Assembly (NCBI GenBank): GCA_964636685.1
Contig: CAZWUK010000044.1
Span: 1-19,001 of the forward strand
DNA length: 19,001 nucleotides
DNA from: CAZWUK01 sp964636685
GTDB lineage: Bacteria; Bacillota; Clostridia; Christensenellales; CAG-138
Direction: 5' to 3'
Part shown: piece after piece, positions 6,356 through 13,905 of the stretch
How the letters are laid out: every line of letters starts with the position of its first letter
How positions within the stretch are numbered: the first letter of the stretch is position 1
Made by a program: the position numbers and the translations under genes
Notes under the pieces: model-generated
What the model saw: only the letters and a program-made list of their open reading frames with translations
What the model was told of the DNA's origin: nothing
Database searches by the model: none

Positions 6356-8644
6356 TTGTTGAAGGAATTGAGAAAAGACGCCCAAGTCCAAAAACTGTGC
6401 GACAGCTATGGCGACTGGTTCAAGGAGGGCGTTGAAAACAAAGCGGGCAACGCTGCGAGAATGACGAACGAGCTGTATCCGTATACGTCGATTTTCTCGC
6501 CGATTCGCGTCAACCGCATGACCATCAAAAACCGTGTCGTGATGGCGCCCATGGGCAACCTCATGATGGCGGAGGAGCACGGTCGCCCGAATGAGAAAAT
6601 GATCCAGTATTTTCTGGCGCGGGCAAAGGGCGGCGTGGGTCTTTTGACCTCCGGACTTGTTCCCATCAGCGACGGAATCGACCCGACCGTACAGGAAACG
6701 GATAAGAAGGTCATGATGCCGCGCATCAGTCCGGCGCGTACCTTGATGTCCGGCTGGCGCGATCTGGCACAGGGATGCCATGCCTATGGCTCGAGATTCT
6801 TCATTCAGCTCACGCCAGGACTCGGACGCGTGGGCCCACCGACCTGTCTGGTGCAGAGAAAGAAGTTCCCGGTTTCAGCTTCCTTTAATCCGAATTTCTA
6901 TATTCCGGAGCTTCCCTGCATGCGGCTTTCCTCGCTCGCGCTGGATAAGATCATCAAAAACGCCGGTCAGGCGGCAGCGGATGCAAAGGCAAGCCTCATC
7001 GACGGCGTGTACCTGCACGGGCACGAAGGGTATTTGCTCGAGCAGCTGACCAACACGGCGTTCAATCACCGCAAGCTTGGCAAATACCGTGACTGGCAGC
7101 GCTTTGGCGTGGAGATGGTCAAGGAGATGCGCAAGCGCGTTGGCCCGAATTACCCCATCATGTACCGAATCGATCTGACGCTCGCGCTCAACGAAACCTA
7201 TGGCGAAGACGGCATGAACGCCGTGCACTCGCTGAAGCGCTTCAAGAACGGGCGCAACATCGAGGAAACGCTTGCCTACATGGAAAACCTCGTCAAAGCC
7301 GGCGTGGATCTGTTTGACGTGGACATGGGCTGCTACGATAACTGGTGGCTGCCGCATCCGCCTGCCGGCATGCCCGCGGCTTGCTTCCGGGAGCTGTCGA
7401 AGATCGTCAAGGATCATTTTGCAAGCCATAACATCCTGTCTAACGCAGGCGTTCCCGTTCCGGTGGTTGCCGTCGGCAAGCTTGGCTATCCCGACGTGGC
7501 AGAACGCGCCATCCGGGAAGGCTACTGCGACATGGTGATGCTGGGCAGACCGCTGCTTGCCGATCCGGATTGGTGCAACAAGGCGTATGCGGGAAAGACA
7601 AAGGACATCATTCCCTGCATCGGCTGCCAGGAGGGCTGCGTCAACGAGTTTGTCGAGGGCGGTCATATCCAGTGCGCTGTCAACGCCAGAACCGGCTTTG
7701 AGGAGATCATCCAAGAAGAAGCGCCGCCTGCGGTCAAACCCAAGAAGATCGGCGTTGTCGGCGCAGGCCCTGCCGGTGTGGTGTTTGCCATCAACGCGGC
7801 AAAGCGCGGTCATACCGTGGAGCTTTTGGAGCGCGGCGACAAGATTGGCGGCAAGGTGGTGCCCGGTGCGGTACCGGCTGTGAAATTTGACTTTGCAAAC
7901 TACCTTGCATGGCTGAATCATCAGCTCGAGCAGGCAAAGACACTGCCGAATTTCACCCTGAAGCTCAACACCAATGCGGACAAGGCGTATCTTGCCGCGC
8001 AGAAGTATGACGCCATCGTGTTTGCAACCGGCACAAAGAATGCCTGCCCGCCGATCCCCGGATTGGATCAGGCAAAAACCGTGCAGGCGGTGGATCTGCT
8101 TACCGATCCTTCGCTGATGGGCGACGCGAAAAAGATCGTTGTTTGCGGCGGCGGCGTGGTCGGCTGCGAGACGGCATACTGGCTGCGCTATGAGTACGGC
8201 AAGGACGTCAAGGTGATTGAGATGCTCAAGCATTTCATGGAAGGCGTCTGCACCGCAAACCGCGGACATCTGCTGCATTATCTCAAGAAGGCGGATGTCG
8301 CGCTGTATAACTGTGCCAGAGTGACCTCGTTTGAACCCGGCAAGGTGAACATCACGCGCAACGTCTCCAAGGGCGTGCCGAATCCCTACAATACGTGGCA
8401 GCCGCTTCTGCCCGAGAACATCCCCAATCCCATGGAGAAAAAGCTCGGGCCCCAGACGCAGGAATGCAGTATCGAGGCAGACCTTGTGGTGCTTGCCATG
8501 GGCGGCAGACCCGACGACGCGCTTTATACCGAAGCGCTTGCCGGAAATCTCGCGCCGGAAGTGCTGAACATCGGCGATAGCTTCGCCGGCGGAAAGGTGC
8601 TGGAGGCAAATCGGGCGGCGTTCCGGCTTGCCATGCGCATCTGA
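6356..8644 (+). CDS. 2-enoate reductase-like FMN/[4Fe-4S]/FAD oxidoreductase (Old Yellow Enzyme family)
   Basis: The product has about 762 residues. The start is TTG, either 6356 or the adjacent TTG 6359, behind GGAAAGGGAGG; 6359 has the better spacing. Residues about 43-415 form the FMN-binding TIM barrel (IKNRVVMAPMG at 58-67, LHGHEGYLLEQ at 220-230, NHR at 237-239, MLGRPLLADPDW at 395-406). Cys421, Cys424, Cys428 and Cys440 give the C-x2-C-x3-C-x11-C [4Fe-4S] site. A dinucleotide-binding GVVGAGPAG at 466-474 and a second CGGGVVGCE at 597-605 bind FAD and NAD(P)H. Such enzymes reduce the C=C bond of 2-enoates (for example cinnamate) or enoyl thioesters in clostridia. The length slightly exceeds the usual 640-680 residues, partly through an insert around residues 660-705. 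In this operon it could reduce the product of the dehydratase, or be an independent electron sink. Confidence 0.88.
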   Translation: MLKELRKDAQVQKLCDSYGDWFKEGVENKAGNAARMTNELYPYTSIFSPIRVNRMTIKNRVVMAPMGNLMMAEEHGRPNEKMIQYFLARAKGGVGLLTSGLVPISDGIDPTVQETDKKVMMPRISPARTLMSGWRDLAQGCHAYGSRFFIQLTPGLGRVGPPTCLVQRKKFPVSASFNPNFYIPELPCMRLSSLALDKIIKNAGQAAADAKASLIDGVYLHGHEGYLLEQLTNTAFNHRKLGKYRDWQRFGVEMVKEMRKRVGPNYPIMYRIDLTLALNETYGEDGMNAVHSLKRFKNGRNIEETLAYMENLVKAGVDLFDVDMGCYDNWWLPHPPAGMPAACFRELSKIVKDHFASHNILSNAGVPVPVVAVGKLGYPDVAERAIREGYCDMVMLGRPLLADPDWCNKAYAGKTKDIIPCIGCQEGCVNEFVEGGHIQCAVNARTGFEEIIQEEAPPAVKPKKIGVVGAGPAGVVFAINAAKRGHTVELLERGDKIGGKVVPGAVPAVKFDFANYLAWLNHQLEQAKTLPNFTLKLNTNADKAYLAAQKYDAIVFATGTKNACPPIPGLDQAKTVQAVDLLTDPSLMGDAKKIVVCGGGVVGCETAYWLRYEYGKDVKVIEMLKHFMEGVCTANRGHLLHYLKKADVALYNCARVTSFEPGKVNITRNVSKGVPNPYNTWQPLLPENIPNPMEKKLGPQTQECSIEADLVVLAMGGRPDDALYTEALAGNLAPEVLNIGDSFAGGKVLEANRAAFRLAMRI

Positions 8645-8650
8645 TACAGA

Positions 8651-8705
8651 CTTTGTTACAAAGCAGAGAAGTCATTTGCATTGTATGCAAATGACTTCTC
8701 TGCTT
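8651..8705 (+). terminator. long perfect palindrome closing the operon, putative terminator
   Basis: Arms 8661-8680 and 8686-8705 are 20-bp perfect inverted repeats with a 5-nt loop (8681-8685). The smaller dyad CTTTGT-T-ACAAAG at 8651-8663 abuts and shares three bases with the left arm. The structure begins 16 bp past the enoate reductase stop. No clear T-run follows on the plus strand, so it may be a transcript-end stabiliser or a bidirectional terminator rather than a classical one. 8706-8825 holds only an imperfect inverted repeat (8710-8719 with 8732-8740) and no gene. Confidence 0.5.
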
Positions 8706-8825
8706 CTTGCAAGGCGCAAAGAATGCTTAAATTGCGCTTGGTATTCGTGCATGACCCGTAGAGTGCGTAATTTTGCGTCGAGCGTGAAACGACCAGGACG
8801 CATAATCATATATAGTATCACCATC

Positions 8826-8853
8826 TTGACGAAATAAAAAACCGTGCTATAAT
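8826..8853 (+). promoter_or_regulatory. near-consensus sigma-A promoter of the phosphate transporter operon
   Basis: TTGACG at 8826-8831 and a perfect TATAAT at 8848-8853 are 16 bp apart in an A-rich spacer. Transcription should begin near 8860, leaving a leader of about 70 nt before ATG 8933. Confidence 0.8.
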
Positions 8854-8892
8854 AAATACAACCCAAATGTTAGCAGAGGGGATTTTTTTCGC

Positions 8893-8913
8893 CGCAAACC
8901 GTAAACGTTTGCG
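8893..8913 (+). promoter_or_regulatory. leader hairpin upstream of the phosphate transporter
   Basis: CGCAAAC (8893-8899) and GTTTGCG (8907-8913) pair around a 7-nt loop, inside the predicted 5' leader and 4 nt before the ribosome binding site GAGGAGGA (8918-8925). It may tune translation. No known riboswitch fold is recognised. Confidence 0.35.
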
Positions 8914-8932
8914 TTTCGAGGAGGACGTGCTC

Positions 8933-9955
8933 ATGCAGCTGAACGCCGGCTTCTGGATACTGGCATTTCTGGTTTTTGTTTTCACCTATGTAAACGGCTT
9001 CCATGACGGTTGTAATGTTGTGGCAACATTGATCGCAAGCCGATCCATGCGGCCAAAGCCTGCTTTGGCTTGCGCTGCTGCGGTGGAATTTTTGTCTCCG
9101 TTTGCCATGTTGTTTATTGGCGCAAGCGTATCCGATACGATCAAGAAACTGGTTGGGGAGGGCTTCTATACCGATCCGGCAGTGCAGACCACTGCGCTTG
9201 CGTTTATCACCGCCGGAATCGTGGCTGCGATCCTTTGGAACGTGACCACGTGGTATTTTGGAATTCCGGCGTCGTCTTCACATGCGCTGATCGGCGGTGT
9301 GGTTGGCGCGGGATTGGCGGCATTTGGCATGCAGGCGATCGCGTGGGATTATTTTCTTGGCAAAGTGGTATTGATGATCTTTTTGACGCCGGCCGTCAGC
9401 TTCCTCGTCGGTTTTTTGATGCTGCGCCTATTGCTGCTGCTCAGCCGAAGCGCGACGGTGCGCGTGAATGCGTTCTTCAAATATGCGCAGTGGGTCAACA
9501 TGGTGTTTCTTGCGTTCAACCATTCCTTTAACGATTCGCAAAAGTCCATCGGTATCATCATGATTTTGATCGGTATCTATACGGGCGGTGCGGCAGGCGC
9601 AATGCCGATCTGGGCGATTGCGTGCGCAGCATTGGCATTGTCCTGCGGCATTGCCTTTGGCGGATTCAAGATCATCAAAACCGTGGGTACCGGCATCTAT
9701 AAAGTGCGTCCGATCCATTCCTTTGCATCGCAGCTGACAGCAGGCGCGGTCATATTGACGTCTTCTTTGCTGGGTGCACCCGTGAGCGCAAGCCAAATCG
9801 TATCTTCCTCCATCATGGGCGTCGGAACGGCGGAACGTTATAAAGCCGTGAAATGGAACGTTGCGGGAAAGATTCTGTTGTCCTGGGTGATCACGATCCC
9901 GATTGCGGGTGCGATCGGAGCGGCGTTATACTTCCTGTTTTCACTAATTTTCTGA
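8933..9955 (+). CDS. pit: Pit-family inorganic phosphate transporter
   Basis: The product has 340 residues from ATG 8933, seven bases after GAGGAGGA; an in-frame ATG at 8867 would add a polar 22-residue stretch and has no ribosome site. Multiple hydrophobic segments span the protein. The duplicated PiT signature appears as NGFHDGCNVVAT at residues 21-32 and FNHSFNDSQKSIG at 195-207, with SSSHALIGG (115-123) and SASQIVSSSIMGVG (285-298) as the paired hairpin motifs. The first signature reads DGCN, where many family members have DxAN. PiT proteins carry phosphate, often as a metal-phosphate complex, with a cation gradient. The gene is followed 10 bp later by a DUF47 gene, the standard partner of this transporter. 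It has its own promoter and is separate from the upstream operon. Confidence 0.92.
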   Translation: MQLNAGFWILAFLVFVFTYVNGFHDGCNVVATLIASRSMRPKPALACAAAVEFLSPFAMLFIGASVSDTIKKLVGEGFYTDPAVQTTALAFITAGIVAAILWNVTTWYFGIPASSSHALIGGVVGAGLAAFGMQAIAWDYFLGKVVLMIFLTPAVSFLVGFLMLRLLLLLSRSATVRVNAFFKYAQWVNMVFLAFNHSFNDSQKSIGIIMILIGIYTGGAAGAMPIWAIACAALALSCGIAFGGFKIIKTVGTGIYKVRPIHSFASQLTAGAVILTSSLLGAPVSASQIVSSSIMGVGTAERYKAVKWNVAGKILLSWVITIPIAGAIGAALYFLFSLIF

Positions 9956-9965
9956 TGAGGTGACG

Positions 9966-10574
9966 ATGATGTTTTTTAGCAAAAAGGGAAAAAGTCTCGG
10001 TTTCTATGATCTGTTGATCCGGCAGGCGGAAGCGGTTTTTAGCACCGTTGATGCGCTTTGCGTTTACTGTATCGACCCCAGCGTGGAGAAGGGAGATCAT
10101 GTAAAAGACCTGGAAAAGGAGGCGGATAACGTCAGAAAGAACCTTGTGGACGAGATCAATCGGACGTTTATTACGCCCATCGACCGCGAGGATCTGTTCC
10201 GGCTTTCGAGCAGTGTAGACGATCTTGCGGATTATTCGTGGACAACGATCAAGGAGCTGCGCATTTACGACGTACTGCCGGATGCAAATCTTCTGGCGAT
10301 GTCTGAGATCTTGCGCGATATGGCAGCAGGACTGGTCGAGTGTATGAAGCACTTGGAGAAGGATCGAGCGGCAGTGGTACAGCATGCCATCCATATTAAA
10401 AAGCTGGAAAACGTCTTGAATGTTCGGTTTCATCAATCGATCGCGGAGCTGTTTGAACTGGATGACATCAAAAAAATGCTGAAATACCGCGAGGTTTACA
10501 ATCACCTGAACCATGCCTCCGATAAGGGCGACGCCTGCGCGGATATCTTGCAGGATATTGTCGTGAAGCTGTGA
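9966..10574 (+). CDS. DUF47 / PhoU-like protein, Pit accessory protein
   Basis: The product has 202 residues from ATG 9966, or 201 from ATG 9969; GAGG at 9957-9960 serves either. GTG 9960 is too close to this site to be the start. The protein is highly charged and helical, with the heptad-like segment VKDLEKEADNVRKNLVDEIN, the FITPIDREDLFRLSSSVDDLADY core and LADILQDIVVKL-like C-terminal helix. These are hallmarks of the DUF47 family, which is distantly related to PhoU and is thought to regulate Pit transporters. It is cytoplasmic. Co-transcription with the transporter is very likely, given the 10-bp gap and the terminator just downstream. Confidence 0.9.
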   Translation: MMFFSKKGKSLGFYDLLIRQAEAVFSTVDALCVYCIDPSVEKGDHVKDLEKEADNVRKNLVDEINRTFITPIDREDLFRLSSSVDDLADYSWTTIKELRIYDVLPDANLLAMSEILRDMAAGLVECMKHLEKDRAAVVQHAIHIKKLENVLNVRFHQSIAELFELDDIKKMLKYREVYNHLNHASDKGDACADILQDIVVKL

Positions 10575-10669
10575 GAGCTTCCGGTCTGTAAGGAGGAGCA
10601 CAACGGCGCCCGGTTCAAAATCGACGCCGGTTCCGGCATTGCAGCCGAGAAAAGCATATTGGAAAACAG

Positions 10670-10703
10670 AAAACCTTTCGCTAAGAGAGCGGGAGGTTTT
10701 TTT
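10670..10703 (+). terminator. intrinsic terminator after the Pit/DUF47 operon
   Basis: A 13-bp stem (10670-10682 with 10688-10700, including two G-U pairs) with a 5-nt loop runs into seven T residues (10697-10703). It is 96 bp past the DUF47 stop. The stretch 10575-10669 contains an AAGGAGGAG at 10591-10599 with no start codon at useful distance. Confidence 0.85.
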
Positions 10704-10737
10704 ATGCTGCGGGCGATGCGGTTCCCTGACGGCTTGC

Positions 10738-10767
10738 GTCATGTTTCTTGGCTGGAAGTCATAGTCT
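10738..10767 (+). promoter_or_regulatory. candidate sigma-E-type sporulation promoter of spoIIID
   Basis: GTCATGTT (10738-10745) and CATAGTCT (10760-10767) are 14 bp apart. They resemble the mother-cell sigma-E elements, recalled as GTMATATT and CATACANT. In Bacillus subtilis spoIIID is sigma-E dependent, which supports the reading. A sigma-A alternative with TATAAA at 10769-10774 exists but has a weak -35. Confidence 0.4.
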
Positions 10768-10797
10768 GTATAAAAGACGGACGGGGGGAGAACTGCT

Positions 10798-11049
10798 TTG
10801 CGCGACTATATTGAGGAACGGATCATGCAATCGGCGGCTTATATTATTGAAAACGGCGCCACGGTACGGGACGCTGCAAAGGTGTTCAAAATCAGTAAAT
10901 CAACCGTACACAAGGACGTCAGCGAGCGGCTTATTGCCATCAATCCGGCAATGGCGGCGAGTGTGCGGCGCGTGCTTGACGTCAACAAAGCGGAGCGGCA
11001 CATACGCGGAGGGCAGGCGACCTATCGAAAATATCACAGAGAATCGTGA
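10798..11049 (+). CDS. spoIIID: SpoIIID, mother-cell sporulation transcription factor
   Basis: The product has 83 residues, matching the family length. It starts at TTG 10798 with GGGGGGAG eight bases upstream; no ATG occurs before Met10. The sequence is a helix-turn-helix protein: IEERIMQSAAYIIENGATVR, then DAAKVFKISKSTVHKDVSERL, then the basic C-terminal tail ending in GGQATYRKY. SpoIIID activates and represses many mother-cell genes between sigma-E and sigma-K in spore formers. Its presence supports an endospore-forming host. The 3' end overlaps the convergent comFC gene by 16 bp with no terminator between. Confidence 0.96.
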   Translation: MRDYIEERIMQSAAYIIENGATVRDAAKVFKISKSTVHKDVSERLIAINPAMAASVRRVLDVNKAERHIRGGQATYRKYHRES

Positions 11050-11702
11050 ACGTCGTGTGCCGCGGTGGCGGCCGCGCACAGCGCATAGACACGAAGCGCG
11101 CCAGCAGAATGGAGTGCTTCCGCGCAGGCGCGGAGAGTCGCGCCCGTTGTGAACACATCATCGATCAACAGGATGGACTTGCCTTTCACGATGCTCGAAG
11201 CACAAAAGGCGTTCCGGACGTTTTCCTTGCGCTCCAGACCTGTTTTTGCAGTCTGCGATGGCGTATAGCGCGTTCTTTTGAGCAGCTTTGGGCGGATGGG
11301 AATTTGCGACAGCATGGCATGACGCTGCTTTAACGCACGCGCCAGCCGTTCGCTTTGATTGTAACCGCGCAGGAGCTTTCGGATCGGATGCAGCGGTACC
11401 GGGACGATCGTGTCAAACCTCCACGTGGGCGGAATTTCCATGTAAGCGGCAAACAGCGATGTAAGACAGACGGCGTCGCCGTATTTGAACTGGTGGATTG
11501 CCAGCCGGGTGGCGTCCGTGTAGACAAGACCCGCGGCGCAGCCGGACAGCGGCGGCGCGGCAGGCAGTGTACCGCAGGGCGTCAGATCTTTTTTGCAGTC
11601 GTCGCAGAGTCCCTCGGAAACGTCGGCGGATTCTTTGTTGCAGATTTGACAAACGCAATGATTTGGATAGAGGACGTTCCATAGGCGTTCCGACCGTTTC
11701 AT
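11034..11702 (-). CDS. comFC: ComFC-like phosphoribosyltransferase-fold protein
   Basis: The product has 222 residues from ATG 11702. That ATG overlaps the recD2 stop as ATGA and lies nine bases after GAAGGA; ATG 11720 is an alternative start giving 228. The N-terminus has two Cys pairs, Cys18/Cys21 and Cys33/Cys36, forming a zinc-ribbon-like element (Cys16 is extra). The C-terminal half is a type I PRTase fold with VPVPLHPIRKLLRGYNQSE and the PRPP loop LLIDDVFTTGAT at about residues 178-189. ComFC is needed for natural transformation in some Firmicutes and related proteins occur in most clostridia; its exact reaction is unsettled. It is coupled to recD2, another DNA-uptake or repair-related gene. 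Confidence 0.92.
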   Translation of the reverse strand: MKRSERLWNVLYPNHCVCQICNKESADVSEGLCDDCKKDLTPCGTLPAAPPLSGCAAGLVYTDATRLAIHQFKYGDAVCLTSLFAAYMEIPPTWRFDTIVPVPLHPIRKLLRGYNQSERLARALKQRHAMLSQIPIRPKLLKRTRYTPSQTAKTGLERKENVRNAFCASSIVKGKSILLIDDVFTTGATLRACAEALHSAGALRVYALCAAATAAHDVHDSL

Positions 11703-13903
11703 CCAAGCAGATCCTTCCATTCGGTCAGGCGCGTTGCAAGCGCCGTATAGCGGCGCATCGTTTGATTATTGTCCACCATATACCGTATGGTATCCTCGCT
11801 GCCGATGCAGCAGACCTGACGTTTTGCGCGGCTGACGGCGGTATAGAGCAGATTTCTCGTCAACATCTGCGGATTCCCACCGGAGAGCGGTAACAGAACG
11901 ATCGGGAATTCACTGCCTTGACTCTTATGGATGGAGATACAGTACGCAAGCTCCAGTTCTTCCAGCTGTGCAAAATCATATCCTGCCAGCCGATCGTCGT
12001 CAAACAGGACATAGAGCCTCTGTAAGGACGCGTTGATTTGGTAGACCGTACCGAGATCGCCGTTGAACACGCCGGTATTTTCCAGCATCGTCCCGTTTTG
12101 TCCGCGCCGGGTCCAGGAGATCTTGTAGTTGTTTTTGATCTGCATGATGCGGTCGCCTTCCCGAAAGATCACCGATTCGCCAATGCTTTTTTCCGCTTTT
12201 TCCGCAGAAGGCGGATTGAGCACCGCCTGAAGCCGCGCATTGATGCTGTGAACGCCCAGAATTCCTTTTTTCATCGGTGCAAGCACCTGAACGTCAAGCA
12301 ACGGTTCCGTCGTCGTCAATGGACTTTCCGGGCTTGTGACAAGCCGTATAAGCATTTGCAGGATCTGCTCCTGCGCGTACAACTCATAGAATAGAAAATC
12401 TTGCGTGTGCTCATGAAGCAGCGGCATTTCACCGCGATTGATGCGGTGCGCGTTGGTTACAATCATACTTTCCTGCGCCTGACGAAATATTTCAGTCAGT
12501 CGAATGACCGGTACGACCTGGCTTTTTATCATATCCGACAGCGCGTCCCCGGCGCCGACGGGTGGAAGCTGATCGCTGTCCCCTACCATGATGAGGCGCG
12601 TTCCCTGCGGGATTGCCTTGAGCAATGCGTGAAATAGCGGGACGTCTACCATCGACATCTCGTCAACGATAATCATGTCATAAAAGAGCGGATTGTCCTT
12701 GTTGCGTAAAAAACCCTCTCCGGGAACGTACTCCAAAAGGCGGTGCAGGGTTTTTGCCTCGCCATCGGTCGCCTCCGACATCCGCTTTGCCGCGCGCCCG
12801 GTCGGGGCGGTCAGGGCAAAATCCATGGAAAGCTCCTCCAAAATGCCAACGATGTATTTGATGATCGTTGTTTTGCCGGTGCCGGGGCCGCCTGTGATGA
12901 CCAATACGCCCTCCTGCATGGAGGCGCGTACCGCTGCTTCCTGCTGCGGGGCAAGCGTCAAATCCCCATGCTTTCTATCCAACGCGTAATGCACAAACGG
13001 ACTGTCGATCGGTTTTTCGGAAAGGTCGATCAGCTTGTGCGCAATTTCCGATTCCATCTGCTGCAGCGCGGGCAGGAAGATGCCGTCGGTATCGCCGACC
13101 ATTTGATAGACCACCTGACCCGTGCCAATCAGCGTGTCGAGCGCTTCGCTTACCGGATTTTCCAACACCCCCAGAAGGCGGCAGGTATATTGGAGCAACT
13201 GCTCCTTTGGTAAAAACGTATGTCCGAATTCCTGCCGCGCCTGATTGAGCGCATAGAGAATACCGGCCTTGAGGCGGGCTTCGGAATCGGCGGAAAACCC
13301 CGCGACATTCTGCGCGATCTTATCTGCCGTTACAAAACCGACGCCGTCAACGTCCGCAATGATCTGATAGGGGTTTTCCTGCAGCCTTGCCATGCAGAGA
13401 TTGCCATAGATGACGTAGAGCTTCATGGCCTGATTGACGGAAACGCCGTAGGGCTCCAGCGCCAAAAGAATGTCACGCATATTTCGACCGCCGCGATAGG
13501 ATTCCGCGATCATCAGGCAACGCTTTTTGCCGATTCCCGAGATTTCACTGAGACGCTCCGGGTGTTCATCCAATATTGCAAGCGTTTCCATGCCAAACGC
13601 CGCGACGATGGAGCGCGCGGTGGATGCACCGATGCCCTTGATGACCCCGCTTGCCAGATAGTTTTCGATCGCGGTGAGCGTGGAGGGCGCGATGGTCTTG
13701 TAGGATTGCGCCTTGAACTGATGCCCGTATTTGGGATGCGTGGCGTAGCTTCCGGTCAGCTCAAGCCGCTCTCCCACACTGCATAGCGGCAAAACGCCGA
13801 CCACGGACACACGTTCATTCGATTCCGTTTGGATCTCCATGACCGTCCAGCCGTTTTCGGCGTTGCGATAGATGATATTTTCAATTGTTCCGGCAAGTTC
13901 CAT
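11699..13903 (-). CDS. recD2: RecD2, SF1B ATP-dependent DNA helicase
   Basis: The product has 734 residues from ATG 13903, where the family consensus begins (MELAGTIENIIYRNAENGWTV); an in-frame ATG at 13918 would add five residues but overlaps the upstream gene. The N-terminal OB-like domain and tandem helix-hairpin-helix region (IKGIGASTARSIV near residue 90, ISGIGKKR near 120) precede the helicase core. The core has Walker A GGPGTGKTT at about 338-346, motif II IIVDEMSMVD at about 411-420, GDSDQLPPVG, and the C-terminal SIHKSQGSEFP and YTAVSRAK. RecD2 is a 5'-3' helicase in bacteria without RecBC and has roles in repair and fork stability. It begins two bases after the upstream permease stop and overlaps comFC by four bases. 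Confidence 0.96.
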   Translation of the reverse strand: MELAGTIENIIYRNAENGWTVMEIQTESNERVSVVGVLPLCSVGERLELTGSYATHPKYGHQFKAQSYKTIAPSTLTAIENYLASGVIKGIGASTARSIVAAFGMETLAILDEHPERLSEISGIGKKRCLMIAESYRGGRNMRDILLALEPYGVSVNQAMKLYVIYGNLCMARLQENPYQIIADVDGVGFVTADKIAQNVAGFSADSEARLKAGILYALNQARQEFGHTFLPKEQLLQYTCRLLGVLENPVSEALDTLIGTGQVVYQMVGDTDGIFLPALQQMESEIAHKLIDLSEKPIDSPFVHYALDRKHGDLTLAPQQEAAVRASMQEGVLVITGGPGTGKTTIIKYIVGILEELSMDFALTAPTGRAAKRMSEATDGEAKTLHRLLEYVPGEGFLRNKDNPLFYDMIIVDEMSMVDVPLFHALLKAIPQGTRLIMVGDSDQLPPVGAGDALSDMIKSQVVPVIRLTEIFRQAQESMIVTNAHRINRGEMPLLHEHTQDFLFYELYAQEQILQMLIRLVTSPESPLTTTEPLLDVQVLAPMKKGILGVHSINARLQAVLNPPSAEKAEKSIGESVIFREGDRIMQIKNNYKISWTRRGQNGTMLENTGVFNGDLGTVYQINASLQRLYVLFDDDRLAGYDFAQLEELELAYCISIHKSQGSEFPIVLLPLSGGNPQMLTRNLLYTAVSRAKRQVCCIGSEDTIRYMVDNNQTMRRYTALATRLTEWKDLLG

Positions 13904-13905
13904 AG

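Noticed and set aside
6875..8278. 467-codon minus-strand open frame opposite the enoate reductase gene
   Set aside because: Same reasoning: His/Val/Arg-rich shadow composition and no domain, while the plus strand encodes an obvious flavoenzyme.
8706..8932. Riboswitch upstream of the phosphate transporter
   Set aside because: Only short hairpins are visible and none matches a known riboswitch core.
9891..10742. 283-codon minus-strand open frame across the DUF47 gene and the terminator
   Set aside because: It runs through an intrinsic terminator and across a gene of known family; no motif is visible.
10575..10811. Open frame continuing in phase after the DUF47 stop for about 75 codons
   Set aside because: It contains the intrinsic terminator and the spoIIID promoter region, has no start with a ribosome site, and shows no resemblance to DUF47; stop-codon readthrough is not supported.
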